NCBI RefSeq assembly: GCF_023715745.1
Contig: NZ_JAMBOV010000007.1
Coordinates: forward strand, 81,201-145,200
Length of the DNA: 64,000 nt
Origin: Microbacterium oleivorans
GTDB taxonomy: Bacteria; Actinomycetota; Actinomycetes; Actinomycetales; Microbacteriaceae
Direction: 5' to 3'
Shown: positions 1-7,976 of the stretch, one piece after another
Numbering within the stretch: the stretch's first letter is position 1
Layout of the letters: each line of letters begins with the position of its first letter
The notes under the pieces: generated by a model
Databases searched by the model: none
Told to the model about the DNA's origin: nothing
The model's input: the letters and a program-made list of their open reading frames with translations, nothing else
Position numbers and translations under genes: made by a program

Positions 1-132
1 ACGGAGCGCGCGGCTCACGCTCGGCTGCGCAACGCCCAAGGCCTGCGCCGCGCGGGTGACGTGCTCGTCGCGTCCGAGGGCGTCGAGCAGAGGTAGATGC
101 GGGAGCAGCGCGAGGACGCGGTCCGGATTCAT
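1..132 (-). CDS. LysR-family transcriptional regulator, N-terminal part only
   Basis: The reverse strand from 132 reads MNPDRVLALLPHLPLLDALG and continues open to the window edge (44 residues). The segment RAAQALGVAQPSVSRALR is the recognition half of a LysR-type winged helix-turn-helix. The C-terminal effector domain lies outside the window. The gene is divergent from the MFS exporter at 202 with about 70 bases between, the usual arrangement when a LysR regulator controls a neighbouring transporter. The target is an inference; the fold is clear. Confidence 0.8.
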   Translation of the reverse strand, partial: MNPDRVLALLPHLPLLDALGRDEHVTRAAQALGVAQPSVSRALR

Positions 133-201
133 GCGCTGATGTTATCGCTGCGCCGGTATCGGTATTGGAAGTGAATGAGAAGGATGCCTACCGTTGAGTG
201 A

Positions 202-1374
202 GTGACGACCCTCGACATCCCGACCGCGACCGCCGCACCCCGCAGGCTGGGCGCGGCGATGTGGACGACGGGGATCGCGACGTTCGGCGTTCTCTACGCC
301 CCGCAGGGCCTGCTGACCGGAATCGCCGAGACCTACGGGCTGACGGCCGCGGACGCGTCGTGGGTCGTGTCCTCCGCCACGCTGGGGCTCGCGCTCGCGA
401 TCGTGCCGTGGGCGCTCGCCGCCGACCGCTTCGGCCGTCGACGGATGCTGCAGGTCGCGGCGGTGGCCGCGGCCGCCATCGCGGTGACGTCGCCGCTGCT
501 GCCGGGGTTCGCCGGGCTGCTCGCGGGCCGGTTCCTGCTCGGGGCGGCGCTCGGCGGCATCCCCGCCCTCGCGATCGCGTATCTGCACGAAGCCGCCGGC
601 CCGCACCGCGCCGGGGTCGCCGCGGGAGCGTACGTGGCGGCGACGAGCGTCGGCGGTCTCGCGGGACGACTCGTGGCGGCTCCCTTCGGTGAGCTCGTCG
701 GCTGGCGTCTGTCGCTCGAGCTGCTGGGCGTGCTCGCTGCAGCGCTCACGATCCTCTTCGCGATACTGCTGCCCCCGACCGCCCCCCACCGTGGCATACC
801 GCTGCGGACGAGCCTGCGGACGCTGCTGCGTCAGGCGATCAATGTGCGGGCGCTCCCGCTCTACGGGATCGGGGCGATGGTCGTCGGGGCGATGGTCGCC
901 GTATTCAACGCGATCGGCTTCCGACTCGAGGCGGCGCCGTACTTCCTCAGCGCGACGGCGGTCTCGCTCGTGTTCCTGACCTACCTGTCGGGCACGGTGA
1001 CCTCGCGCCTGTCGGGCGCCCTCGTCCACCGGTGGGGCACGCGGATGCCGCTCGTCGCCGGGGGCGTGCTGATGGCCGTCGGCGCCGCGGTCACGATCGC
1101 GCCGCCTGTGCCGGTCATCGTCGGCGGCATCCTGCTCATCACGGCCGGGATGTTCCTCGCTCACGCGACCGCCAACGCGGCGACGGCGCGGGCAGGCGGA
1201 TCGGGTCGGCAGCACGCGGTCGCGCTCTACAGCGTCGCCTACTACGTGGGGTCGAGCGTGCTCGGCACCGTCGGGGCCGTGGCCTGGACGGCGGGCGGGT
1301 GGCTCGCGCTGGCGGGTCTCGTCGCGGTCCTGGGCGTGCTCGTGGCGATCTCATCGCTCGCCGTGCGTGACTGA
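202..1374 (+). CDS. MFS transporter (12-TM drug/metabolite exporter type)
   Basis: A 390-residue very hydrophobic protein with about twelve membrane spans. Near residue 74 the loop ADRFGRRR matches MFS motif A (GxxxDRxGRR) between helices 2 and 3, with a second cytoplasmic signature in the linked halves. Start is GTG at 202 (MTTLDIPTATAAPRR); no purine-rich ribosome site is obvious, so the mRNA may be leaderless or weakly translated. Divergent from the LysR gene at 1-132, which may regulate it. Substrate cannot be read from the sequence; a small-molecule efflux role is the default for this subfamily. Confidence 0.85.
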   Translation: MTTLDIPTATAAPRRLGAAMWTTGIATFGVLYAPQGLLTGIAETYGLTAADASWVVSSATLGLALAIVPWALAADRFGRRRMLQVAAVAAAAIAVTSPLLPGFAGLLAGRFLLGAALGGIPALAIAYLHEAAGPHRAGVAAGAYVAATSVGGLAGRLVAAPFGELVGWRLSLELLGVLAAALTILFAILLPPTAPHRGIPLRTSLRTLLRQAINVRALPLYGIGAMVVGAMVAVFNAIGFRLEAAPYFLSATAVSLVFLTYLSGTVTSRLSGALVHRWGTRMPLVAGGVLMAVGAAVTIAPPVPVIVGGILLITAGMFLAHATANAATARAGGSGRQHAVALYSVAYYVGSSVLGTVGAVAWTAGGWLALAGLVAVLGVLVAISSLAVRD

Positions 1375-1389
1375 CGCGGACGGCGCCGA

Positions 1390-1395
1390 TAGGGT
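1390..1395 (+). promoter_or_regulatory. -10 box of a probable leaderless promoter
   Basis: TAGGGT, seven bases before the ATG at 1403. This fits the TANNNT -10 consensus with transcription starting at or next to the start codon. The same geometry recurs at many genes in this window. Confidence 0.55.
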
Positions 1396-1402
1396 GCGGG
1401 GC

Positions 1403-1690
1403 ATGAACAGATACGGGGAATTCGCAGGACTCGGTGTCGGCCTGGTCATCCTCATGATCGTGCTGTACGTGGGCTTCTTGGCCCTCCTGATCTGGGTGGG
1501 TTACCTCATCCAGCGGACGGCGGTGAAGAACGGGATGCTGCGGGCGATGCAGGAGAGCGGCATGACCTTCGCCCCGCGGCCCGGACCGCCCTACCCGGGC
1601 GGCGGGTACCCCGGCGGCCAGCCACCGCACCCCGGGCAGCCGCCCGCTCCCCCGCAGGGACCGGGCAACCCGCCTCCGTCGACGGACTGA
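1403..1690 (+). CDS. Small single-span membrane protein with proline/glycine-rich tail
   Basis: Ninety-five residues starting MNRYGEFAGLGVG. Residues about 8-35 form one or two closely packed hydrophobic spans; the tail from about residue 60 is rich in P, G and Q (YPGG, PPHPGQPP repeats) and is probably cytoplasmic and disordered. The ATG at 1403 is preferred over the upstream GTG at 1367 because a TAGGGT -10 box lies seven bases before it. I do not recognise a family; similar short proteins with PG-rich tails are common in actinobacteria and uncharacterised. Confidence 0.65.
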   Translation: MNRYGEFAGLGVGLVILMIVLYVGFLALLIWVGYLIQRTAVKNGMLRAMQESGMTFAPRPGPPYPGGGYPGGQPPHPGQPPAPPQGPGNPPPSTD

Positions 1691-1727
1691 GCACCCGCGC
1701 CGTCGAACGGAAGGCTCCCGGTCTTGC

Positions 1728-1733
1728 TAGGCT
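1728..1733 (+). promoter_or_regulatory. Probable -10 box of the tRNA-Gly promoter
   Basis: TAGGCT 22 bases before the tRNA 5' end matches the actinobacterial -10 consensus TANNNT. No good -35 is visible. Confidence 0.4.
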
Positions 1734-1755
1734 TGCCGGGTGCCTCCGGGCGCAC

Positions 1756-1829
1756 GGGGCTGTAGTTCAATGGCAGAACTTCTGCTTCCCAAGCAGACAG
1801 CGCGGGTTCGATTCCCGTCAGCCCCTCCA
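1756..1829 (+). tRNA. tRNA-Gly (anticodon CCC)
   Basis: The acceptor stem GGGGCTG (1756-1762) pairs with CAGCCCC (1819-1825), followed by discriminator T and an encoded CCA. The anticodon stem TCTGC/GCAGA encloses loop TTCCCAA, giving anticodon CCC. The T arm GCGGGTTCGATTCCCGT is canonical. It reads GGG glycine codons. Confidence 0.95.
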
Positions 1830-2021
1830 CTCGCGCCTCTCGCGTAGGACGTCACGTCCTGCTCCATCCCGGCTCCGTCGATCGCTTCGAACATCCGGTG
1901 GGCCGTGCGCCGTCCGAGCTGCGGGAGGTACGGCTCACCTTCGGACGGCGTCATTCACGTCCGCGTCACCGAGTCGCCAAACGCTCCGTGGACGGGGCGG
2001 TGACCTGTCCGCGGTATGTGA
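1830..2021. other. Intergenic DNA with dyads and a possible regulator-gene remnant
   Basis: Downstream of the tRNA there is a compact dyad (AGGACGT at 1846-1852, ACGTCCT at 1854-1860) and a 10-bp inverted repeat (CGCCGTCCGA 1908-1917, TCGGACGGCG 1941-1950). The longer one could end tRNA transcription, though no T-run follows. On the reverse strand, positions 1950-1840 translate to a short run containing LGRRTAHRMFEAIDG, which resembles the C-terminal end of LacI-type regulators but lacks any upstream domain, so it may be a decayed fragment. Nothing else is evident. Confidence 0.3.
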
Positions 2022-2342
2022 TCACGGCGAGGGCGACTTGGCTGTGAGGAACACGCAGAGGTCGACGGCTCCGGCGAGTTCTGCCACGAGACCGTGAAGC
2101 TCAGCGGCCGTCAGGGCTGTCTCGTCGTGCTGCGGTTCGAAGACGACGCGCCAGCACGGGTCTCCGGCCGTGGGCGGCCGCAGGTAGACGGTGGTCGTGG
2201 CGTTACGCAGCGGAACCACCACAAGGCCGCCGTCGTCACCATAAGAGCTGTCCTGCACGACGACGCGCGCGGTAGCGCCCTCTTGCAGCATCCGGAACTC
2301 GTCGAGCCAGCGCTCGAGGGTGGCTCGGCTACGGAATGGCAC
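2022..2342 (-). CDS. Small uncharacterised protein, member 1 of a four-copy family
   Basis: A 106-residue soluble protein with no signal peptide or membrane span. It shares with the proteins at 19973, 20794 and 25249 the segments RSRATLERWLDEF (residues 4-16), VVQDSSYGDDGGLVVVPLRNA (about 28-48) and WRVVFEPQHDE (about 64-74). Start is GTG at 2342. It lies 12 bases after the stop of the GH78 rhamnosidase on the same strand, so it is probably the last gene of the rhamnoside operon. No function is known to me; the alternating charged/hydrophobic pattern suggests a compact alpha/beta fold. Confidence 0.7.
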   Translation of the reverse strand: MPFRSRATLERWLDEFRMLQEGATARVVVQDSSYGDDGGLVVVPLRNATTTVYLRPPTAGDPCWRVVFEPQHDETALTAAELHGLVAELAGAVDLCVFLTAKSPSP

Positions 2343-2354
2343 GACGTCCCCGTG

Positions 2355-4622
2355 TTAGATCTGGCGGACTCGGCTCAAGGCGGACGGAGACACCTGCGCT
2401 GTGAAGCTGTGGCGCCCCCCGCGCACTTCTAGCTCGATCTCACCCATTCGGATGTCTGCGACGATGCCTTCGGGCACAGTCGCATCGAGTTCGACGGAGT
2501 CTGCCATCCGGCGCCAAGACACGGCGATCTCACCGTGCGGCGTGTCGATCGAGGTCGACACGTGATCGACGCCGTCGATCGGCTGAGGTGCGATGAGCAC
2601 CCGCGCATACCCCGCCTGCGTCGGCTCGAGACCTCCGAGTACGCGATGCATCCAGTCTGCGACTGCCCCCAGCGCATAGTGATTGAAGGACGTCATCTCG
2701 CCGGGGTTGATGCTTCCGTCGGGCAGCATCGAGTCCCACCGCTCCCACACGGTCGTGGCACCCATCGTCACCGGGTACAGCCAGGACGGGCATTCGCGCT
2801 GGAGGAGCAGTCGGCCAGCGGTCGCGATGTGGCCGGTGCTGCTGAGCGCATCCAGAATGTACGGCGTCCCTGCGAAGCCCGTCGAGATGCGGTGCCCGGA
2901 CGACTCGACGAGTTCGGCCAGGCGGGCACCCGCCCACGTGCGCTCCTCCTCGTCGAGGAGCCCGAAGACGATCGCCAGGGCATACGAGGTCTCGACATCG
3001 TTTCGGAGTCGGCGGTTCCCCACATCGACATAGGACCTTCCGAACGCGGCACGCGTCCGATCGCGCAGCGATTCGAGCTCGCCGACGACGTCCGAACGGC
3101 CGATGACATCGGCAGCTTCTCGCGCAAGGCTCGCAGATCGATAGAGGCAGGCCGTCGCAACGAGCGCCCGGTCTGCCTTCGCGGCGGCCGGATCCTCCGG
3201 CGGCGCGTCGGGGTCGAGCCAGTCGCCGAACTGGAACCCGCGGTCCCACAGACCGGACTCGGACACCAGCTCCGCGACATGCCGCAGGTGCGCGAGCATG
3301 CCGTCGAACGTTTCGCGCAGCACGCGATCGTCGCCGGTCGCCATCCACACCGCCCACGGCACCCAGACGATCGCGTCGCTCCAGATGGCTGTCGAGTCGA
3401 CAGGGGTGATGTCCTCTGGCACCCCGACGTACTTCAGCACGTCCGGCACGACGTAGGGAACGATGCCACCATGGTGCTCCTGCTCGAGGAGGACGTCGCG
3501 AAGCCAGTCGCGCAGGAAACCCTCGACGTCGAACAATCGGGCACTCGTGGCTGCGAACACCGCGATGTCGCCCGTCCAGCCCAGACGCTCATCCCGCTGC
3601 GGGCAATCGGTCGGCAGACCGACGAAGTTGCCGAGCGTACTGGAGACGACATTCTCATGCAGGCGGTTCAGAAGCGGCTCCGAGCTCGAGAACCGACCGA
3701 TCCGACGCATCCGCGAACTGATGCGGACAGCGCGGATCCCGCCCCGGCGAATCGCCTCCAGCCCACCGGGCCAGCCGTCGACCTCGGCGTAGCGAAAGCC
3801 GTGGAAGGTGAAAGTCGGCTCGAACACGTCATGACCGCCCGACAGGATGAATCGATCCGTCGCCTGCGCCGAGCGCAACGGGCGAACGGCGATCTCCCCG
3901 TGTTCGAGGACCTCCGAGTGCCGGATCGTGACGGTCTCTCCGCGCGCACCGGCGAGCTCCGCCCGGACCCAGCCGACGATGTTCTCACCGAAGTCGACGA
4001 TGACCCGGCCGCTCGGGGACGCGAACACCCGCACAGGTTCAAGCATCCCCACGCGAGCCACGGGCGGACCGACGTACGACTCGAACCCGATCTCCCCGGC
4101 GTCGATCTCCTCGACGGGGCCAGAATCGGCCGCGACACCTCGACGGCGGGCGTCGATGGTCTGACCGTTGTACAGATCGTCAGAGAGAGTCTCACCTACA
4201 CGTGCCGACCACGTCGCGTCCGTCCCCCACACCTGCACATGGCCGTCCGCATACTCGACGGTCAGTTCGGCGATCGCGGCGAGGCGGTCACCGTACACAC
4301 CAGTGGACCCCGTCCACGTCAAGCCGCCGCGGTACCACCCGTTGCCGAGGGTCAGTTCGAGGGTCGAGCGGGGAGCGAGGAGGCGCGTCACGTCGGCTTC
4401 GGCGACGCGCACCCGCCATTCATAGCTCGACCACCCGGGCGTCAGAACGTCCTCGGACACGGGCGCGCCGTTCAGGACGGCGTCGACGAGGCCAAGCGCC
4501 GAATAGCGGAGCACCGCGCGGACGACGGCGCCGCGCTCGGATTCGAGGGAGAAGTCACCGACCAGGGTGGGTGCGCCGTCGGGGGCGGTCGAGGGGGCGA
4601 TCAGACGAGAGGTGGTGAACAC
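2355..4622 (-). CDS. Alpha-L-rhamnosidase (glycoside hydrolase family 78)
   Basis: A 755-residue enzyme predicted to remove terminal alpha-L-rhamnose from glycosides, by inverting hydrolysis. The GH78 signature DCPQRDERLGWTGD near residues 337-350 contains the family's acidic catalytic residues; GEMTSFNHYALGAVADW in the C-terminal third is the conserved (alpha/alpha)6-barrel/beta-sandwich junction. The N-terminal beta domain carries LTLGNGWYRGGL, typical of the family. No signal peptide, so it acts inside the cell on imported rhamnosides. Start GTG at 4622 is two bases after the permease stop at 4625, implying coupled translation. It is slightly shorter than the usual 850-1000 residues. Confidence 0.92.
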   Translation of the reverse strand: MFTTSRLIAPSTAPDGAPTLVGDFSLESERGAVVRAVLRYSALGLVDAVLNGAPVSEDVLTPGWSSYEWRVRVAEADVTRLLAPRSTLELTLGNGWYRGGLTWTGSTGVYGDRLAAIAELTVEYADGHVQVWGTDATWSARVGETLSDDLYNGQTIDARRRGVAADSGPVEEIDAGEIGFESYVGPPVARVGMLEPVRVFASPSGRVIVDFGENIVGWVRAELAGARGETVTIRHSEVLEHGEIAVRPLRSAQATDRFILSGGHDVFEPTFTFHGFRYAEVDGWPGGLEAIRRGGIRAVRISSRMRRIGRFSSSEPLLNRLHENVVSSTLGNFVGLPTDCPQRDERLGWTGDIAVFAATSARLFDVEGFLRDWLRDVLLEQEHHGGIVPYVVPDVLKYVGVPEDITPVDSTAIWSDAIVWVPWAVWMATGDDRVLRETFDGMLAHLRHVAELVSESGLWDRGFQFGDWLDPDAPPEDPAAAKADRALVATACLYRSASLAREAADVIGRSDVVGELESLRDRTRAAFGRSYVDVGNRRLRNDVETSYALAIVFGLLDEEERTWAGARLAELVESSGHRISTGFAGTPYILDALSSTGHIATAGRLLLQRECPSWLYPVTMGATTVWERWDSMLPDGSINPGEMTSFNHYALGAVADWMHRVLGGLEPTQAGYARVLIAPQPIDGVDHVSTSIDTPHGEIAVSWRRMADSVELDATVPEGIVADIRMGEIELEVRGGRHSFTAQVSPSALSRVRQI

Positions 4623-4624
4623 GG

Positions 4625-5464
4625 TCAGCCCTTGATTGCGCCACTGGTCATGCCCGCCACGATCTGGCGGTTGAAAAAGACGTACATGACGAGCGGGGGA
4701 ATGGTGATGAGCAGGATGTCGGCGAACAGCAGATTGAACTGACCGGCACTTGTCGAGCTCGACGCATACGCGTACAAGGTGAGCTGAACGGTGGCATTGG
4801 CGTCGCCCGGGAGGAAGTACAGCGGGTTCGCGAAGTCGTTGAACACCGCGACCGCCTGCACCACGATGACGGTGATGACGACCGGCTTGAGCAGGGGTAG
4901 CACGATCCGGAAGAACAACCGCACGGGCCCGGCGCCGTCGATGACGGCTGCCTCGTCGAGCTCCCGCGGGATTGTCGCGACGAATGCGCGGAACAGCAGG
5001 ATGCAGAACGAGAGGCCGAACGTCGCCTCGATGAGGATCAGCCCGCCGAGGGTCTTGAACAAGCCCAGTCCCTGCAGCACCCAGATCGTCGGGACGACGG
5101 CGGGCGGGACGATGAGTCCGGCGAGCACGAAGAAGTTGATGAGGGGATTCCACCGCGACGCCTTGCGCTGCAGGACGTACCCCACCATGGCGGCGAGGAC
5201 GACCATGATCGCGACACTCGCGACCGTCAACACGATGCTGTTGACGAACGCGCGGACGAGGATGCCGTCCCGATCGGCGAGCACCGCCGCGATGTTGTCC
5301 CACAGCTTCCACTCCGAAGGCCACGCGAACGAAAGAGCGGATGCCTCGGGGGCGGTCTTTGCGGCGGTGATGAGGATGAAGGCGAACGGGACGAGGAACA
5401 CCACGATCGAGACGGCAATCGCGGTGGTTCCGACGGTCCATCGCCGTACGGCCGTGCGGGTCAT
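4625..5464 (-). CDS. Sugar ABC transporter permease, MalG type
   Basis: A 279-residue inner-membrane protein with six predicted spans. The cytoplasmic EAA loop ELDEAAVIDGAGPVRLFFRI (about residues 165-184) is the ATPase docking site of carbohydrate uptake permeases. It overlaps the preceding permease by four bases (ATGA). With the permease at 5461 and binding protein at 6486 it forms an importer whose cargo is probably a rhamnose-containing saccharide, judged from the downstream GH78 gene. No ATPase is encoded here; such systems usually share a single MsiK-like ATPase encoded elsewhere. Confidence 0.92.
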   Translation of the reverse strand: MTRTAVRRWTVGTTAIAVSIVVFLVPFAFILITAAKTAPEASALSFAWPSEWKLWDNIAAVLADRDGILVRAFVNSIVLTVASVAIMVVLAAMVGYVLQRKASRWNPLINFFVLAGLIVPPAVVPTIWVLQGLGLFKTLGGLILIEATFGLSFCILLFRAFVATIPRELDEAAVIDGAGPVRLFFRIVLPLLKPVVITVIVVQAVAVFNDFANPLYFLPGDANATVQLTLYAYASSSTSAGQFNLLFADILLITIPPLVMYVFFNRQIVAGMTSGAIKG

Positions 5465-6396
5465 GCGTCGACGCCCCTCTTGTTGATGAAGATCGAGATC
5501 GGGATCATGGCGGCAGTCACGACGAGGAAGAGCACGACGTTGCCAGCCGTCGACAGGCCGTAGAACCCGGCCTGGTACTGCTTGTAGATGACCGAGGCGA
5601 TGACATCAGAGCTGAACCCGGGGCCGCCCTTCGTGGTCGCCCAGATGAGGTCGAAGGAACGCAGACCCCCGATAAGCGACAGGATGACCACGGTCCCGGT
5701 CGCCGGCCACGACAGGGGGAAGGTGACGTTGCGGAAGACTTTCCAGCCGTTGGCGCCGTCCATGCGCGCTGCCTCGAAATACTCCTGGGGGATGGCCACG
5801 ATTCCGGCGATGTAGATGAGGGTCGCGATGCCGAGGCCCTTCCACACATCAACGAGCGCAACACTGATCAAAGCGAGATTCGGGTCCGTGAGCCACCCGG
5901 GTCCTTCGATCCCGAGTATCGACAGCGCACCGTTGACGACGCCGTCGAAGGGGTCGAGGAGGACCTTGAAGGTCAGACCGACGCCGATGGTGGACACCAG
6001 GACGGGGAAGAACGTGACAGCCCGCAGATACCCGCGGCCGATGATCTCAGACGTCAACAGCACCGCGAGCCCGAGTCCGAGTACCACCTTGGCGAGGCTC
6101 GTGATCACCGCATAGACGAGGGTGTTGCTGAACGCCTGCGACAGCTGGGGGTCGGAGAAGAACTGGACGAAGTTGCCGAGCCCGATGAACTGGACGTCGA
6201 ACAGGGACCAGCGCGTGAGGCTGAAATAGAACGACGCGAATGTGGGAACAGCGAACAGGACCACGTACAGGGCCGCCGCCGGGATGTAGAACCAGGACGG
6301 GTACATGCTGCGTCTGCCGCGCGGGTGAGAATCGCGTGAGCGCACGGGCGGCGTGCGCCGCATCCGCCTGTCGACGGCGGGCACTGTCGCGGTCAT
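5461..6396 (-). CDS. Sugar ABC transporter permease, MalF type
   Basis: A 311-residue permease with a basic N-terminal tail of about 35 residues followed by six spans. The EAA loop with YFEAARMDGANGWKVFRNVT (about residues 205-224) is canonical for CUT1 permeases. A GGAG ribosome site sits eight bases before the ATG at 6396. It pairs with the MalG-type permease at 4625 to form the heterodimeric channel and is downstream of the binding protein, separated from it by an 11-bp hairpin. Confidence 0.92.
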   Translation of the reverse strand: MTATVPAVDRRMRRTPPVRSRDSHPRGRRSMYPSWFYIPAAALYVVLFAVPTFASFYFSLTRWSLFDVQFIGLGNFVQFFSDPQLSQAFSNTLVYAVITSLAKVVLGLGLAVLLTSEIIGRGYLRAVTFFPVLVSTIGVGLTFKVLLDPFDGVVNGALSILGIEGPGWLTDPNLALISVALVDVWKGLGIATLIYIAGIVAIPQEYFEAARMDGANGWKVFRNVTFPLSWPATGTVVILSLIGGLRSFDLIWATTKGGPGFSSDVIASVIYKQYQAGFYGLSTAGNVVLFLVVTAAMIPISIFINKRGVDA

Positions 6397-6422
6397 GAAT
6401 GACTCCTTCGTAAGTGGGGGAT

Positions 6423-6460
6423 GCGGGGCTGAGGGTCGAGGAGACCGATCTCAGCCCCGC
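6423..6460 (-). promoter_or_regulatory. Intercistronic hairpin between binding-protein and permease genes
   Basis: GCGGGGCTGAG (6423-6433) and CTCAGCCCCGC (6450-6460) form a perfect 11-bp stem with a 16-base loop. There is no T-run. In maltose-type operons such hairpins protect the binding-protein message from 3' decay or reduce read-through, giving more binding protein than permease; that role is inferred here. Confidence 0.6.
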
Positions 6461-6485
6461 AAGAAGGCCCGCGGAGGGCGGATCC

Positions 6486-7808
6486 TTACCAGCCAGACAA
6501 GCCGAGCTGCTGCGCCTGCTTCTTCACGTCCTCGTCGTAGGCGGCGGCGCCGTCCTTCGCGGAGGAGATGCCGGAGCCGACGCTGATCGCGATGTTCTCG
6601 AGGTTGGGTCCCTTGACCGGCGAAAGGAACTCGAGAGCGGGAGCGCTCTTGCCGTCGGTCACGTAGGACTGGATCTCGGCCACCATCGGTGCCGCGTCAT
6701 CCGGAACGGAGCAGGAGCTGATGGAGAAGGGTCCGCCGGCGACGAAGTTGTCGTTCTGGATCGCGCACCCCTCGTCGGAGTTGATGAACGCGACGAACTC
6801 CTTCGCCGCCTCGAGCTTCGCGCCTTCGACGGTCCTGGGGATGTACACCGCACTTGGCTCCCACACGGTGAGGGTCGTGTCGGCCGCCTCATCAGCGGGC
6901 ATCGCGAAGAAGCCGATGTCGGCGACGGAGTCGGGGTTGCTCTGGGCGATGTTCGTCAGGACGGCGCTGGAGAGCATGGGGTACATGGCGGCCGCGCCGG
7001 TGGCGAGGGCTGCCGACCCGTCCGCGGCGGTCGCAGTGGCGAAGTCCTCGTTGAACAGGCCCTCGTCGAACGCCTGCTGCAGGTGGGTGAACCCCGCCAA
7101 CGCGGGCTCGTCGGCGAACTTCGCCTTGTTGGCCGTGAACTCCTCGGCCCAGTCCGGGTCCTGGGCGTACACGTTCCCGAGGTCGGCAAGCAGGAACAGC
7201 TGGGACGTCCAGCTGTCGCCGTAGGTCTGCTCGATCGGGGTGATCCCTGCCGCCTTGATCTTCTTCGCCGCATCAACGAGCGAGGACCAGTCGGTCGGAA
7301 CATCGATGCCGAGGTCGCCGAAGACCTTCTTGTTGTAGGCGATGCCGCCCGCCATCGAGGTGCCGAGGGGTGCGCCGTACGTACCGCCGTCCGTCGAGAC
7401 GACAGTGGCGAAGTTGTCGGTCACATTCGACACCCACGCCTGGTCGCTGAGGTCTGCGAGCGCCTGGTCGGGATTCAGCGCCTGGAAGAGCGAGCCGGTG
7501 TTGTAGAAGAACACATCATCCATCTCACCGGTGGAGAGCTGCGTCTTCACGAGGTTGTCTCCCTCGGTGCCACCGGGGCGTGTGTTGAGGGTGACGGTCA
7601 CATCAGGGTTCGCCTTCTCGAAGGCTGCGATGAGCGCGTTGCCGACGGCGATCGAGTCTTCGCCGTTGGTCGTGAGATACGAGATCTCGACCTTGCCGTC
7701 CGAGCCGGCACCTCCGGCGGAACCGGAGCAGCCCGCCAAGGCGATCGCGCCGAGGACGAATCCGGACACGACGATCGCGGTCCGCCGGGGGGTGATGGAT
7801 GAGGACAC
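6486..7808 (-). CDS. Extracellular solute-binding protein (lipoprotein) of a sugar ABC importer
   Basis: A 440-residue lipoprotein: basic n-region, hydrophobic stretch GFVLGAIALAGC ending in lipobox LAGC (Cys about residue 27), then a Gly/Ser linker. The mature part (EISYLTTNGEDSIAVGNALI onward) has the family 1 sugar-binding-protein pattern, including the late EAAKEFVAFINSDEG helix. Start is GTG at 7808, with a strong AAGGAGG site six bases upstream. First gene of the operon running leftward to the rhamnosidase; its promoter region carries boxes matched to the divergent LacI regulator. The ligand is probably a rhamnoside, by context. Confidence 0.92.
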   Translation of the reverse strand: MSSSITPRRTAIVVSGFVLGAIALAGCSGSAGGAGSDGKVEISYLTTNGEDSIAVGNALIAAFEKANPDVTVTLNTRPGGTEGDNLVKTQLSTGEMDDVFFYNTGSLFQALNPDQALADLSDQAWVSNVTDNFATVVSTDGGTYGAPLGTSMAGGIAYNKKVFGDLGIDVPTDWSSLVDAAKKIKAAGITPIEQTYGDSWTSQLFLLADLGNVYAQDPDWAEEFTANKAKFADEPALAGFTHLQQAFDEGLFNEDFATATAADGSAALATGAAAMYPMLSSAVLTNIAQSNPDSVADIGFFAMPADEAADTTLTVWEPSAVYIPRTVEGAKLEAAKEFVAFINSDEGCAIQNDNFVAGGPFSISSCSVPDDAAPMVAEIQSYVTDGKSAPALEFLSPVKGPNLENIAISVGSGISSAKDGAAAYDEDVKKQAQQLGLSGW

Positions 7809-7859
7809 TGCTTACCTCCTTGTAAGGGCTGGGTTCGGGATCGCCCAGATGGTGACGAC

Positions 7860-7947
7860 TGTAGATCGGTCTACGTTGTGTATAACGATCTACACGGTCG
7901 CGGAGACAGAATATGCGGATTGGCGCCCTGTCGTCAACCGATCTACA
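7860..7947. promoter_or_regulatory. Triple operator in the rhamnoside operon / LacI intergenic region
   Basis: TGTAGATCG (7860-7868) and CGATCTACA (7886-7894) form a perfect 9-bp inverted pair 17 bases apart; a third copy CGATCTACA lies at 7939-7947. The first box is also half of a tighter dyad GTAGA-N4-TCTAC (7861-7874). A TATAAC/TATACA core near 7879-7886, usable as a -10 in either direction, lies between the boxes. The layout fits autoregulation and repression of the transport operon by the LacI protein at 7977, possibly with looping. Confidence 0.7.
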
Positions 7948-7976
7948 TTTGGTTCACGCCACCTCGAAGGAGCACC

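Noticed and set aside
2535..4742. 735-codon frame antisense to the rhamnosidase
   Set aside because: Composition is arginine-rich shadow; the opposite strand holds complete GH78 motifs.
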